Both the position numbers and the translations under genes were made by a program. A DNA stretch of 64,000 bases from KBS-96 sp964247975 (GTDB taxonomy: Bacteria > Acidobacteriota > Terriglobia > Bryobacterales > Bryobacteraceae), in assembly GCA_964247975.1 (NCBI GenBank), contig CAXTWH010000017.1, positions 31,387 through 95,386 of the forward strand. The letters are read 5' to 3'. The notes under the pieces are model-generated. The model was given only the letters and a program-made list of their open reading frames with translations. It was not told the DNA's origin and ran no database searches. This document shows, piece after piece, positions 7,795-16,870 of this stretch (the first letter of the stretch is position 1; each line of letters starts with the position of its first letter).

Positions 7795-8718
7795 TTAAGC
7801 TGCAGCGGATCTTAAGGCGGAAATATCGCGGCGCGGGGATCTCCCAAACATGCGCGTATATTCACGACTGAACTGCGAAGGACTTTCATAGCCCACCTGA
7901 AACGCAGCAGTTTCAACATTCGCATTACTTGAAACCATTAATCGTCGAGCTTCAAGAAGGCGTAGCTGCTTTTGATATTGAAGTGGCGTCATCGACGTTA
8001 TGGATTTGAATTGCCGATGAAATGTAGCTGGACTCATTCGCGCAATATCCGCCAGTTCTTCGATGCGGACCGGTTCAGAAAATCGCTCCCGTAGCTGGTG
8101 AATGGCTTGGATCACCCGATGCTCATGGCCGTTAGCCATTGTTATCTGGACAATCTGCTCGCCATTCGGTCCAGTCAGAAGCCAATAGCAAATTTCGCGC
8201 ATGATGCCCGGATATAGCAGAGGGATTGCCTGCGGAGTATCCAGAAGACGTAGGCTGCGCAGCGCGCAGTCTATTAAAGGCCTGCTTAGATCCATTACTA
8301 AGGCGCCTCGTGCCTGGTCGACCTCACTTAATTTCACATATCCGCCGAGTTGCTCGATGACTTCTTGCATGATTGCGAGATCGAACTCAATCACAATGCC
8401 AAGGTATGGTTCCATCGGGCTGGCGGCTGAAACTGTGCCGAGCGAAGGCATTTCGACGCTTACAACCAGTGCCTGACCCGCCCGGTAATCAAACCGTCTT
8501 TCTCCGAAGATCACCCACTTCGCACCTTGAAGCGTGATACAAAGGGCTGGTTTGAAAATGCGGTGTGAGGGCCGTTTCTCATGGTCGGAGCGGAGAATTG
8601 TAAACCCTTCAATTTCGGTGACAAACGGATTGATTCCACCGTGAGTGTCCGTATAATGCCTCACCATCCGCGCCAATTCGTTCAGTCGATCCGGCTTGTT
8701 ATCAGCCTGCAGAAGCAT
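7795..8718 (-). CDS. AraC-family transcriptional regulator
   Basis: A 307-residue regulator with an N-terminal AraC_N cupin-like sensing domain (about residues 25-160; HRIFKPALCITLQGAK, YRAGQALVVSVEMP) and a C-terminal double HTH (about residues 205-300; LADIARMSPATFHRQFKS and ETAAFQVGYESPSQFSREY). I choose the ATG at 8718, which leaves a 111-bp divergent intergenic region to the SDR gene; in-frame codons extend to 8829 but would abut that gene. Divergent AraC/SDR pairs commonly have the regulator controlling the oxidoreductase, which is the likely arrangement. The ligand is unknown. Confidence 0.9.
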   Translation of the reverse strand: MLLQADNKPDRLNELARMVRHYTDTHGGINPFVTEIEGFTILRSDHEKRPSHRIFKPALCITLQGAKWVIFGERRFDYRAGQALVVSVEMPSLGTVSAASPMEPYLGIVIEFDLAIMQEVIEQLGGYVKLSEVDQARGALVMDLSRPLIDCALRSLRLLDTPQAIPLLYPGIMREICYWLLTGPNGEQIVQITMANGHEHRVIQAIHQLRERFSEPVRIEELADIARMSPATFHRQFKSITSMTPLQYQKQLRLLEARRLMVSSNANVETAAFQVGYESPSQFSREYTRMFGRSPRRDISALRSAAA

Positions 8719-8829
8719 ATAAGAAGAGTTTATCTGACAGGAATAGGCAAGAAAATGGAAAACTTCGGCATTCACTTGATTTCTAAAACGACGTACGCTG
8801 AATGACATAGCGTACCGAAAAGGAAACAA

Positions 8830-9609
8830 ATGTCAGAACAGAATCCTCAATCCTCCGTAAACAAAATTGCCATTGTGACCGGAGGAGGCCGCGGCATTGG
8901 CCGCAATACAGTTATGAGCCTCGCCAAGCGAGGAGTCAATTCAATTTTCACGTATAACAAGAATCGGGCGGAAGCGGATACCGTCGTGTCGGCCGTCAAC
9001 GAGGTAGGAGCGCAAGCCATAGTGCTGCAACTCGACACCGGCAATATTGGTTCGTTTGATGCCTTCGTGAACAGCGTGCAGTCGGCACTCACGACTCTGG
9101 GCGCGAAGCGTTTCGATTTTCTCGTCAACAATGCCGGCATCTCGCACCACAACTCCATCGAGAAAACAACTGAGGAGGAGTTAGACAGCCTCTACAATGT
9201 TCATTTCAAGGGTGTATTCTTTCTTACCCAGAAGCTTCTCCCGCTTATTAACGATGGCGGGCGCATCGTTAATATCTCGTCGGGGTTGACGCGCATTGCG
9301 TTTCCGGGCAGTGCTCCTTATGCGTCGATGAAAGGCGCGGTGGAGGTCTTGACGCGTTATTTGGCTAAGGAACTCGGCGGGCGCAAGATTACGGTGAATA
9401 CGGTTGCTCCCGGTGCGATTGAAACCGATTTCAGCGGCGGCATGGTTCGTGATAATCCAGAGATGAACAAGCGCGTCGCAGAAGCGACGGCCCTCGGGCG
9501 TGCTGGCGTTCCTGATGATATTGGCCCGATGATCGCGTCGCTCTTATCGGAGGACTATCGCTGGGTTAATGCGCAGCGCATCGAGGCTTCTGGAGGCATG
9601 ATCATTTAG
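8830..9609 (+). CDS. Short-chain dehydrogenase/reductase (SDR)
   Basis: A 259-residue classical SDR. The nucleotide-binding motif TGGGRGIG is near residue 18, NNAG near residue 98, a catalytic Ser in VNISSGLT and Tyr-x-x-x-Lys in YASMKGAVE, followed by VNTVAPGAIETDF and the C-terminal ASGGMI. It should reduce or oxidise a carbonyl/alcohol with NAD(P)H; basic residues after the first strand suggest NADP. It is divergent from an AraC regulator that probably controls it. The substrate cannot be read from the sequence. Confidence 0.92.
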   Translation: MSEQNPQSSVNKIAIVTGGGRGIGRNTVMSLAKRGVNSIFTYNKNRAEADTVVSAVNEVGAQAIVLQLDTGNIGSFDAFVNSVQSALTTLGAKRFDFLVNNAGISHHNSIEKTTEEELDSLYNVHFKGVFFLTQKLLPLINDGGRIVNISSGLTRIAFPGSAPYASMKGAVEVLTRYLAKELGGRKITVNTVAPGAIETDFSGGMVRDNPEMNKRVAEATALGRAGVPDDIGPMIASLLSEDYRWVNAQRIEASGGMII

Positions 9610-9653
9610 CTGGTGTTAATTCAGCGTCGATGCCTTTACTAAAAAGCGCTGTT

Positions 9654-10460
9654 CTACTCACCCGAAGACCAGGCGACGCGGAATTCCGGGTAAAGCGTTA
9701 AACCACCGCAGGCGAAAAGGGTTTGGCCGGTTATATAGGACGCTTCATCAGACGCGAGAAACGCGAACACGGCAGCGATTTCTTCGGCACTTCCGGCGCG
9801 GCCCATCGGGATGTGGCTTTCCACTTCGGCGCGGGCCTTGGGGTCGTTAATCCAGGCTTCGTTGATCGGGGTGACAGTTGCGCCGGGGCCCACAGCGTTA
9901 ACTCGAATGCCGCTGCCTGCGTATTCAAGCGCGAGAGTTTTGGTGAGATTCTCCAGGCCGCCTTTGCTGACTGAGTAAGGCAGGTATTTCGGTTTGGGAA
10001 TAATTTCGTGAACGCTGGAGTTGTTGACGATTACTCCGCCGGCGCGAGTCAGAAAATGGCGGATCGCTTCGCGTGCGCAGAGAAATGCGCCACGTAAATT
10101 AACGCTGATCACTTTATCAAAATCGGCCATTTCCACTTCATGGCTAGCAGTGGGCTTCTGGATACCGGCGTTGTTAACCAGGATGTCAAGGTAGCCAAAC
10201 TGCTTGATTACTTCAGAAAACATGCTGCCCACCTGATCTTCTTTCGAGACATCAGCCTGGACGATCATGCTTTTACCGTCTTTGCCTGATGCGCTCCGCT
10301 CCTTATCAACAACTTTCTTTACTGCTTCGGCTGGGCTTGGATCATCCAGGTAGTTGATAGCGACATTTGCGCCATCCTGGGCAAAGCGAATGGCAATGGC
10401 TTTTCCGATGCCTGTTGCTGCGCCGGTCACGAGAACATTCTTTCCTAATAGTTTCGGCAT
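9654..10460 (-). CDS. SDR oxidoreductase, glucose-1-dehydrogenase-like
   Basis: A 268-residue classical SDR with TGAATGIGKAIA at residues 13-24, NNAGIQ near residue 95, the catalytic Ser in IVNNSSVHEI, YSVSKGGLE, and a C-terminal GQTLFACGGLTLYP. The insertion after the second strand (DDPSPAEAVKKVVDKERSA) is like that of sugar or glucose 1-dehydrogenase-type SDRs, but this does not fix the substrate. It converges on the other SDR gene with 44 bp between stops. It seems to be transcribed alone. Confidence 0.9.
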   Translation of the reverse strand: MPKLLGKNVLVTGAATGIGKAIAIRFAQDGANVAINYLDDPSPAEAVKKVVDKERSASGKDGKSMIVQADVSKEDQVGSMFSEVIKQFGYLDILVNNAGIQKPTASHEVEMADFDKVISVNLRGAFLCAREAIRHFLTRAGGVIVNNSSVHEIIPKPKYLPYSVSKGGLENLTKTLALEYAGSGIRVNAVGPGATVTPINEAWINDPKARAEVESHIPMGRAGSAEEIAAVFAFLASDEASYITGQTLFACGGLTLYPEFRVAWSSGE

Positions 10461-10534
10461 TGTTCCTTCACAATATACAATTCCGGTAACGCAAACGATG
10501 GTACACGATCATGGGGAGTTCTCAGTACCGTCCG

Positions 10535-10921
10535 TTACCAAATAACTTTCAAACCTACATCCATATACTTCGGAAATTTGTCGTCCGGGGTCACAATTGG
10601 AATTTCTTCAACAATCGCTTGGGCAATCAAGGCGCGGTCAAAAGGATCTCGGTGATGCAGCGGCAGTGTAAATAAGGGCGAGGCGTGTTCCGGAAGATAA
10701 GGCAGTGTATTGAATTTCAGATCATCAATGTACCGCAAAGTTTGTTGCATGGTAATTGAGCTTTTGCCGACGCCGCTTTTGGCGCCAAGTTCCAGGAATG
10801 AGATTGCACTCACTTCAATCACATTACTGTTGTTTCTAAGAATTGCGATAGCTCGTTTTGAGAGACGCTCCGGTCCTGTCGCAGCGTGGATAAAAGCTGC
10901 TGTGTCGAAAAGATAGCGCAC
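10535..10921 (-). CDS. vapC: PIN-domain toxin (VapC)
   Basis: A 128-residue PIN protein of the Phd-partnered subgroup, predicted ribonuclease. Asp6 (LFDTAAFIHAA), Glu in ISFLELGAKSGVGK, the signature HHRDPFDRALIAQA and Asp in IPIVTPDDKF supply the acidic site. Its start shares one base with the stop of the upstream antitoxin gene. It appears intact. Confidence 0.92.
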   Translation of the reverse strand: MRYLFDTAAFIHAATGPERLSKRAIAILRNNSNVIEVSAISFLELGAKSGVGKSSITMQQTLRYIDDLKFNTLPYLPEHASPLFTLPLHHRDPFDRALIAQAIVEEIPIVTPDDKFPKYMDVGLKVIW

Positions 10922-11166
10922 TAATATTGTCCGCTAATGAACGCATCCGCTTCTTCGTCCGACATTGGCTTCCACCAGTCGGGATCAGCGAAAGTGACCT
11001 CGCCGCGTCCAGTGCCGAGCTTTCTCTTCATGCCTGAGCTCATCTTGGTTCTGACTATATCCGCAATCGGTTTTCCATGCCGGCAAACAGTAATAGTTTC
11101 ACCCTTCTCGACGGCTTTGAGCAATTCTGAAAGCCTATTCTTAGCATCGCCAACGCTAACTTTCAC
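10921..11166 (-). CDS. Phd/YefM-type antitoxin
   Basis: An 81-residue antitoxin with the Phd/YefM N-terminal DNA-binding fold: VSVGDAKNRLSELLKAVEKG, then ETITVCRHGKPIADIVR, and a toxin-binding tail WWKPMSDEEADAFISGQY. It precedes its PIN toxin with a one-base overlap. A perfect 14-bp palindrome (11179-11192) lies 12 bp upstream of the start and is the probable operator. The gene is divergent from thiD, whose start is only 69 bp away, so the operator may also influence thiD transcription. Confidence 0.92.
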   Translation of the reverse strand: MKVSVGDAKNRLSELLKAVEKGETITVCRHGKPIADIVRTKMSSGMKRKLGTGRGEVTFADPDWWKPMSDEEADAFISGQY

Positions 11167-11178
11167 AAATTCAGTTTA

Positions 11179-11192
11179 GCTAAAATTTTAGC
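11179..11192. promoter_or_regulatory. Palindromic operator between phd/vapC and thiD
   Basis: GCTAAAATTTTAGC is a perfect 14-bp palindrome in the narrow space between the antitoxin start (11166) and the divergent thiD start. It probably binds the Phd-type antitoxin; the AT-rich centre could also contain a -10 element. Confidence 0.6.
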
Positions 11193-11235
11193 CTAATTTC
11201 AACCTGTTTTGAATGGCCACGCTATTGTGGGAAGC

Positions 11236-12042
11236 ATGGCGCTGCCCATTGCTTTATCTATTGCCGGTTCTGACCCTAGCGGCGGGGCGGGCATTCAGGC
11301 TGACCTGAAGACTTTTCATCAGTTCGGCGTTTATGGCGAAGCGGCCATTACTTTGTTGACCGTGCAGAATACGCGGAAAGTTTCGAGGGTGGAATTGATC
11401 AGCCCGGAACTGATCCGCGAACAGATTGAAGCTGTTATTTCCGATATTAATCCGCAAGCCGCCAAAACAGGAGCGTTGGGCGGGATGGAGCAGGTGCAAG
11501 CAGTGGCTGCCTGCGCCGCCGGGTTTTCGTTTCCCTTGGTGGTAGACCCGGTGATGGTGAGCAAACACGGAGCGCGTTTGATGACACCGGAAGCGGAACG
11601 GGCGCTGCGAACGGAGTTGTTGCCGCTTTGTTTTTTGGTGACGCCGAACATTGCTGAAGCGGAGCGCTTAGCTGAAATGGCAATTACTAACCACGGGAAC
11701 GTGAAAACGGCGGTGCAACGCATTGCGGAGCTTGGCCCGAAAACGGTGTTGGTAAAAGGCGGGCATCTCGCAGGCGAGCCGGTAGATTTCCTGTGGTGTG
11801 ACGGAGAGCTCCAAACTCTGCCGGGAATTCGCATCAATACGCGGCATACTCACGGAACCGGCTGCACGTATTCAGCAGCGATTACGGCTTTGCTGGCGAG
11901 GGGTTTTGAATTGCGCCCAGCCGTGGCGCAAGCCAAGAATTTCATTCAAAATGCGATTGCCACCGCGCCCGAATTAGGCGCAGGCCACGGACCGGTGAAC
12001 CATTTCGCGCATTCTGATTTATCTAACGCCGCCTTGTCTTAA
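11236..12042 (+). CDS. thiD: Hydroxymethylpyrimidine/phosphomethylpyrimidine kinase
   Basis: A 268-residue ribokinase-fold enzyme that phosphorylates HMP and HMP-P for thiamine synthesis. The N-terminal ALSIAGSDPSGGAGIQADLK is diagnostic; GEAAITLLTVQNT, VVDPVMVSKHGARL, the anion-hole motif HTHGTGCTYSAAI and the C-terminal helix follow. The ATG at 11236 with a GGGAAG before it matches the usual ThiD N-terminus; a TTG at 11209 is also in frame. The 3' end overlaps the convergent der gene by 20 bp. No other thiamine genes are nearby. Confidence 0.95.
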   Translation: MALPIALSIAGSDPSGGAGIQADLKTFHQFGVYGEAAITLLTVQNTRKVSRVELISPELIREQIEAVISDINPQAAKTGALGGMEQVQAVAACAAGFSFPLVVDPVMVSKHGARLMTPEAERALRTELLPLCFLVTPNIAEAERLAEMAITNHGNVKTAVQRIAELGPKTVLVKGGHLAGEPVDFLWCDGELQTLPGIRINTRHTHGTGCTYSAAITALLARGFELRPAVAQAKNFIQNAIATAPELGAGHGPVNHFAHSDLSNAALS

Positions 12043-13330
12043 TCACAATTGGGGTGCCTTCAAAACCGAATCTTTCCCGCAGACGATTCACAAGAAAACG
12101 TTCGAGCGAGAAGTGCATTTTGTCTGCTTTATCGGTGAAAACAACGAAAGTAGGCGGACGAACAGAAGGCTGCGTAATGTAATACAGTTTGATGTCGCTT
12201 TCAAACTTCAATTCCGACACAAACCGATTCAGTTCGCCGGTGGTGACGCGCTGGGAAGCGGATTCAAATACCCGTTTCACTGTTAAGAAAATGCGGCGCA
12301 AGCCTTCCCGATTCTTTGCAGAAATGAAGAGAATAGGCGCGAAGTCGATGAACTTCAGTTCATCGCGGATTGTTTCGGTGAAGCGGCGTTTCCCGCCCTC
12401 GCCCATTGTGTCCCATTTGTTGACAACAATAATCACGCCACGGCCTTCTTCCTGGGCGTAACCGGCGATGGTGGCATCGGAGTTTACTACGCCATCAACG
12501 GCATCAATCACCAGCAGAACCACGTTCGCCATGCGAATATTCCGCCGCGCCATAACGACACTGAGCTTTTCGGTCATTTCCGTGGTTTTGCCTTTGCGGC
12601 GAATACCGGCGGTATCCACAAAGCGGAATTCTGTGTTGCCTTCGGTGATGGTTTCATCTACAGCATCGCGGGTAGTGCCTGCGACCGGCGAAACAATGGC
12701 CCGTTCCGCGCCGACCAGCGCATTCAACAGAGTGGATTTGCCGACGTTGGGCCGCCCGATAATGGCGACTTTGATGAGCCGCTTTCCTTCCGCTCCTTTG
12801 TCCTCTTCATTTATTTCTTCGCGCGGGAAAGGAGCAGTGACGGTTTCCAGCAGATCGGAAATGCCGAGCTTGTGTTCGGCGGAAACGGCAACCGGGTCTC
12901 CCAGGCCGAGCGAGTAAAACTCGTGGACCAAATTTTCCCGGACCGGGCTGTCAATTTTGTTGACAACAAGCGTTAACGGCTTATTCAAAATGCGCAGCAG
13001 CTTGGCCAGATCACGGTCAGCAGCGGTGATCTCCGTGCGGCCATCAATCACAAACAGAATATGTGAGGCTTCTTCGAGCGCAACTCGGGCTTGTTTCAGG
13101 ATTTCGGAAGGAATCAGGGCATCGTCTTCAGGAATAATACCGCCGGTGTCGATTAGGATAAAGGGCCGGTTCTGGTATTTTGCTTCGCCGTAGATGCGGT
13201 CGCGAGTAATGCCGGGCTCGTCGCCCACAATGGAGCGGCGGTTTCCAATAATGGCATTAAACAACGTTGATTTCCCGACGTTGGGCCTGCCTACAATTAC
13301 GATTGTTGAAAGAATTTCGTCCGCTGCCAT
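12023..13330 (-). CDS. der: Ribosome-assembly GTPase Der (EngA)
   Basis: A 435-residue protein with two tandem GTPase domains and a C-terminal KH-like domain, needed for 50S ribosome maturation. Domain 1 has GRPNVGKSTLFNA, DTGG and NKID; domain 2 has GRPNVGKSTLLNA near residue 192, DTAGIRRKGK and NKWD; the KH-like region begins around residue 350. The length is near the lower end for the family, which is normal. It is convergent with thiD, overlapping by 20 bp at the 3' ends. An essential housekeeping gene. Confidence 0.97.
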   Translation of the reverse strand: MAADEILSTIVIVGRPNVGKSTLFNAIIGNRRSIVGDEPGITRDRIYGEAKYQNRPFILIDTGGIIPEDDALIPSEILKQARVALEEASHILFVIDGRTEITAADRDLAKLLRILNKPLTLVVNKIDSPVRENLVHEFYSLGLGDPVAVSAEHKLGISDLLETVTAPFPREEINEEDKGAEGKRLIKVAIIGRPNVGKSTLLNALVGAERAIVSPVAGTTRDAVDETITEGNTEFRFVDTAGIRRKGKTTEMTEKLSVVMARRNIRMANVVLLVIDAVDGVVNSDATIAGYAQEEGRGVIIVVNKWDTMGEGGKRRFTETIRDELKFIDFAPILFISAKNREGLRRIFLTVKRVFESASQRVTTGELNRFVSELKFESDIKLYYITQPSVRPPTFVVFTDKADKMHFSLERFLVNRLRERFGFEGTPIVIKTRRR

Positions 13331-13421
13331 CTGCCTTTACAGGTTCGCATAGGTTGATAGCAATACGGTTGGCAGGAACAAAAAATCAGCAATTCGCTGA
13401 CGTGGAAGACGACTGTTCGCG

Positions 13422-13739
13422 CTATTGCGGCACGGACACGGATAATATGCCTTGCTCTTTCCGCGTTGGTCGGACGGTGATTTGTACATCCTGGCCAAGA
13501 GCAGTCAGAAAATCGAGCAGGCGTCCGATGGAGAAATTGCCGGCCCGGTTGCGCATAAGCATCGAGACTTGCGGCTGCTTTACATGCAGCAGCGCAGCGG
13601 CCTGAACTTGCGTTAGACCGCGATCCCGAATAATGCGATGAATCTGCAGGGTCAGCCGAGCCTTTATCAATCCTTGCTCTGGATTGGGAATGCTCAAATC
13701 CGCAAAAACATTTCCGTCTGCCTGTTTTTTCTTCGTCAT
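13422..13739 (-). CDS. Small XRE-type HTH protein (orphan antitoxin-like)
   Basis: A 105-residue HTH protein of the XRE/HigA-2 type often paired with RelE-like toxins: LTLQIHRIIRDRGLTQVQAA, HVKQPQVSMLMRNRAGNFS and LDFLTALGQDVQITVRP. The start is the ATG at 13739, preceded by a good AAGGAG. A longer frame continues upstream into the permease gene but is not real coding sequence there. No toxin partner is found on either side, so it is either a lone regulator or the survivor of a TA pair. It lies 71 bp downstream of the permease gene. Confidence 0.82.
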   Translation of the reverse strand: MTKKKQADGNVFADLSIPNPEQGLIKARLTLQIHRIIRDRGLTQVQAAALLHVKQPQVSMLMRNRAGNFSIGRLLDFLTALGQDVQITVRPTRKEQGILSVSVPQ

Positions 13740-13810
13740 GTCTTTGTTCTCCTTAACCTTTACCGCTGCGATAACGCCTGATCGTTGCCGGCATCCATCT
13801 AAAACAGTTA

Positions 13811-16462
13811 TCATTCTTCGCGCAGGAGCGTCATCGGGTTGACCGACAGGGCGCGTTGGGCGGGAATCCAGGTGGCCAGCAAGCCTAGCAGCAACATGGC
13901 AACTACCACGCCAGCTAAAACTAGCGGATCGCGCGGCGTGGCCTGATACACAATCGAAGCTAGAACCCGGCTGGCGAGAAGGCCGAGCACTAGTCCGGCG
14001 GTGGAGCCGATAGCCAGGAGCTTGAAAGCGCGGCCCAGGGCTGCCTGCAGCACTTCCTTTTGCTGCGCGCCGAGGGCCATGCGAATGCTTAGTTCTTTCA
14101 GCCGCTTGCTGACCGAGTAAGCGGCCATGCCGAAGATGCAGGTAATTGACAGCATCGCGCCCATCACTCCTAATACACCAAGTGCCATCGTTGCTACACG
14201 CGCCGGAAACAGAACTACGCTCAACTTGCTGTTCCACATTTCGGTGTCAATCGGCAGCCCAGTGTCCAGTTCGCGCAGTTTGCTTCTCACCGCCGCAGTG
14301 ACTTGTTGCGGATCGCGTTTCGAACGTATAACTAAGTAAGAAGCGCTTGATGGTGATTGCAGGAATGAAAGAAAGATTGCCGGCTGTTGATCCTCGGTAA
14401 GGTTTAAATATTTTCCGTTCTCAACAACCCCGACAATCTGGACACGCGTTCCGTCTTGAAATTTGAAGTGCTGCGCTATCGCTCTCGCTTCACTGCCAAA
14501 CATTCGATGGGCAAACTCACGATTCACAACAGCGGTGGATGGCGCGTTTTTGTCGTCGCGCCAATTGAGATTTCTACCCATCAATAAGTTTGTGCTGGCT
14601 GCTTGGAAGTAATGGGGCGATACGTCGTAACGGTAGGGCGTGATAGCAACATTCGAGGGCCTTAAATCCGCAGCGTCTGCTTTGAAGACATTGACCCGGA
14701 AAGCAGCGGTATAAACCAAAGGAGGATACTTGTTCACCAACCCCACTTGTTCTACGCCAGGGATGGTTTCAATGGCAGCGATCATCCGCTTCTGCATGGT
14801 TGGCACCCGGTCGCCACTGTAACCGGCCATTGCTAGATTTGTGCCAACCAGCAGGGCATGGCGCGGTTCAAACCCGAAGCTGCCGTGCAGCGAGCGCACC
14901 AGGCCACGAACGGCGACCAGCGAAGACGTGACGAGCACGGCACAAATAGCAATCTGGAAAGCCAGAAGCACATCGCGGACTGTGATGCGCCGTCCGATCC
15001 TGCCAGCGGTTCCTGCCTTGACGATCTCATACGGATTGGCCCGGAGCACTTGGCGCACGGGAACCATTCCGAAAAAGAATCCGCTGACCAAGGCCAACGC
15101 TAAAGCAACGAGAAGGATTTTCGCGTCAGGGCTGACAGGCAAATGAATATTGACGCCGGGAAAGGGCTGCCATAGGCTCAAACGCTGCAATAGCATGATG
15201 CTGCCGAGGAGTCCGATAAGGCTGCCGAGCAGGGAAACTAATACCGCTTCAGTCAGGAGCGATCGTAGAATGCGGCCACGAGTAGAACCAAGCGCGAGCC
15301 GTAAAGCCATTTCGCGGGAGCGGTCGGCAGCTCGGGCGGCAAACAAACTGCCCAGGTTGGCGCAGGCAGCCAGTAGAATTAAACAAGCAAACAGCATCAA
15401 GCCCGTCAGAAACGCCCGCACGTCAGAGCCGAAAGAAGTAAGACCCGCGCGCGCCAGCGAAGAGCGTTTTTGAGCAAACTCTTTGGGATAAGTTTTTTCA
15501 AGATAGGCACCCACAGAATCAAAATCGGCGATCGCCTGAGCGGGAGTCACTGCGGGTTTGAGATGGCCGATCGCTTCAAAGATTCCCTCGATGTTCCCGC
15601 GTGCGTTTAGGAGTGGTTCCCCGTCCACCTGCTCCTGGTTGACAATCGGCATGAAGAAATTAGGAAGAACAAAAATTAAGGTTCCGTGGAACTCCGGCGG
15701 CGTTACGCCGATGATGGTGAACGGATGTTTGTTGATTTGAACAACACGGCCTATCACGCCGCGATCCTCCAGAAAACGGCTGCGCCAGTAGTTGTAGCTG
15801 AGCACGAGATATGGGGCGCTGTTAGGGCCATGCTCATCAATCCGGTGAAAGAAGCGGCCGAGGTAAGGATGAATCCTGAGCACGTCAAAGTAGTTCCCAG
15901 TGACTGCATAGCCGCTGGAAAGAGATGGATCGTGGCCGGTGTTCAGTCCAACAAAAGCGAATTTAAAAGCGGCCAGGTCTTCAAAGCTGCGGTTGCGGTC
16001 GCGCAGATCGAGATAGTTTGCATAAGACTGAAATCCGGTATCGATCCCGTACTCGGTCGCCCAAAGGCTTTCCGCTTGGGGAACGTTGAGCGGACGCAGA
16101 ACAAGTGCATCCAAAATACCGAACATTACGGCGTTTGCGCCGATGGCTAAAGCTAACGTTAAAACGGCAGTAATGGTGAAGCCGGGAGACTTGCCCAAGG
16201 TGCGCAGGCTGAATCGCGTGTCCTGAACCACAGTCTCAATAAACGTGCCGCCGAGCGCTTCGCGGCATTCTTCTTTTATGCGTACTGGGCCGCCAAACTC
16301 GATGGGGGCGCGGCGTTCTGCTTTCACGCGGGAAAGACCGGAGCGTTGCAGATCGTCGGCGCGATGCTCGATGTGAGAGCGAAGTTCTTCTTCCATGTCA
16401 TCGTCCATCTGAGAACGATGAAGGAACTTATTAACCAAGCAGCGAAAGTAGGCGAAGATCAT
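13811..16462 (-). CDS. ADOP-type FtsX/MacB-like permease
   Basis: An 883-residue integral membrane protein of the acidobacterial duplicated orphan permease type. A cytoplasmic prefix (residues 1-85; MDDDMEEELRSHIEHRADDL, KEECREALGG) precedes the first helix (FTITAVLTLALAIGANAVM). A MacB-like periplasmic domain (about residues 120-350), an FtsX four-helix core (LMLFACLILLAACANLGSLF), and then a second periplasmic domain and a second FtsX core near the C-terminus follow, ending LSVNPMTLLREE. No ATPase gene accompanies it, as usual for the family. Its start overlaps padR by four bases (ATGA). The substrate is unknown. Confidence 0.93.
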   Translation of the reverse strand: MIFAYFRCLVNKFLHRSQMDDDMEEELRSHIEHRADDLQRSGLSRVKAERRAPIEFGGPVRIKEECREALGGTFIETVVQDTRFSLRTLGKSPGFTITAVLTLALAIGANAVMFGILDALVLRPLNVPQAESLWATEYGIDTGFQSYANYLDLRDRNRSFEDLAAFKFAFVGLNTGHDPSLSSGYAVTGNYFDVLRIHPYLGRFFHRIDEHGPNSAPYLVLSYNYWRSRFLEDRGVIGRVVQINKHPFTIIGVTPPEFHGTLIFVLPNFFMPIVNQEQVDGEPLLNARGNIEGIFEAIGHLKPAVTPAQAIADFDSVGAYLEKTYPKEFAQKRSSLARAGLTSFGSDVRAFLTGLMLFACLILLAACANLGSLFAARAADRSREMALRLALGSTRGRILRSLLTEAVLVSLLGSLIGLLGSIMLLQRLSLWQPFPGVNIHLPVSPDAKILLVALALALVSGFFFGMVPVRQVLRANPYEIVKAGTAGRIGRRITVRDVLLAFQIAICAVLVTSSLVAVRGLVRSLHGSFGFEPRHALLVGTNLAMAGYSGDRVPTMQKRMIAAIETIPGVEQVGLVNKYPPLVYTAAFRVNVFKADAADLRPSNVAITPYRYDVSPHYFQAASTNLLMGRNLNWRDDKNAPSTAVVNREFAHRMFGSEARAIAQHFKFQDGTRVQIVGVVENGKYLNLTEDQQPAIFLSFLQSPSSASYLVIRSKRDPQQVTAAVRSKLRELDTGLPIDTEMWNSKLSVVLFPARVATMALGVLGVMGAMLSITCIFGMAAYSVSKRLKELSIRMALGAQQKEVLQAALGRAFKLLAIGSTAGLVLGLLASRVLASIVYQATPRDPLVLAGVVVAMLLLGLLATWIPAQRALSVNPMTLLREE

Positions 16463-16797
16463 ATTTCCTCCGGTTGAGCGGCCAAAGCGGAACCGATCGC
16501 TTGCACAAGGCGGTTCCAGCCTTCAGTTTCTTCCCGCAAACGCTTGCGGCCTGCGGTTGTAAGCTCATAGAATTTGGCTCGGCAATTGTTTTCGGACGTG
16601 CCCCAGCTTGCTTTCAATAAGCCTTGCCGCACGAGACGAAACAAGGCGGGGTAAAGCGCGCCTTGTTCGATGAGCAGGGCTTGGGCGGAAATCTGCCCGA
16701 TGCGCAGCACACCGTAGCCATGCAGGGGACCGAGCGAAACAGCTTTTAAAATCAGCAAATCGAGCGTTCCGGGAAGAAGCTGGGCCTGGGCGGACAT
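16459..16797 (-). CDS. PadR-family transcriptional regulator
   Basis: A 112-residue PadR winged-helix regulator: LLPGTLDLLILKAVSLGPLH, GYGVLRIGQISAQ, GALYPALFRLVRQGLLKASW and FYELTTAGRKRL. The ATG at 16797 has an AGGAG five bases upstream; a GTG two codons earlier is less likely. It is translationally coupled to the ADOP permease, an arrangement repeated many times in acidobacterial genomes, and probably represses the pair through the inverted repeat at its own ribosome-binding site. Confidence 0.94.
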   Translation of the reverse strand: MSAQAQLLPGTLDLLILKAVSLGPLHGYGVLRIGQISAQALLIEQGALYPALFRLVRQGLLKASWGTSENNCRAKFYELTTAGRKRLREETEGWNRLVQAIGSALAAQPEEI

Positions 16798-16801
16798 GAA
16801 C

Positions 16802-16848
16802 ACTCCTAAACTAATCAGGAGTAAGGACCCACTTTCCTAAGCTGTCAA
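16802..16848 (-). promoter_or_regulatory. padR-permease promoter region with inverted repeat
   Basis: Read on the minus strand, TTGACA (16843-16848) is a consensus -35; 17 bp downstream the -10 is weak (CTTACT). Just below it lies ACTCCT-N9-AGGAGT (16802-16822), a perfect 6-base-arm inverted repeat whose proximal arm is the padR Shine-Dalgarno sequence. PadR binding there could block both transcription and ribosome access. The role is inferred from position. Confidence 0.5.
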
Positions 16849-16870
16849 GGAGAACAATCGGATGTGGGTA

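Noticed and set aside
13740..14237. Upstream extension of the small HTH gene to a 271-codon frame
   Set aside because: The extension lies inside the ADOP permease gene in another frame, has no family motifs, and a good AAGGAG with ATG exists at 13739.
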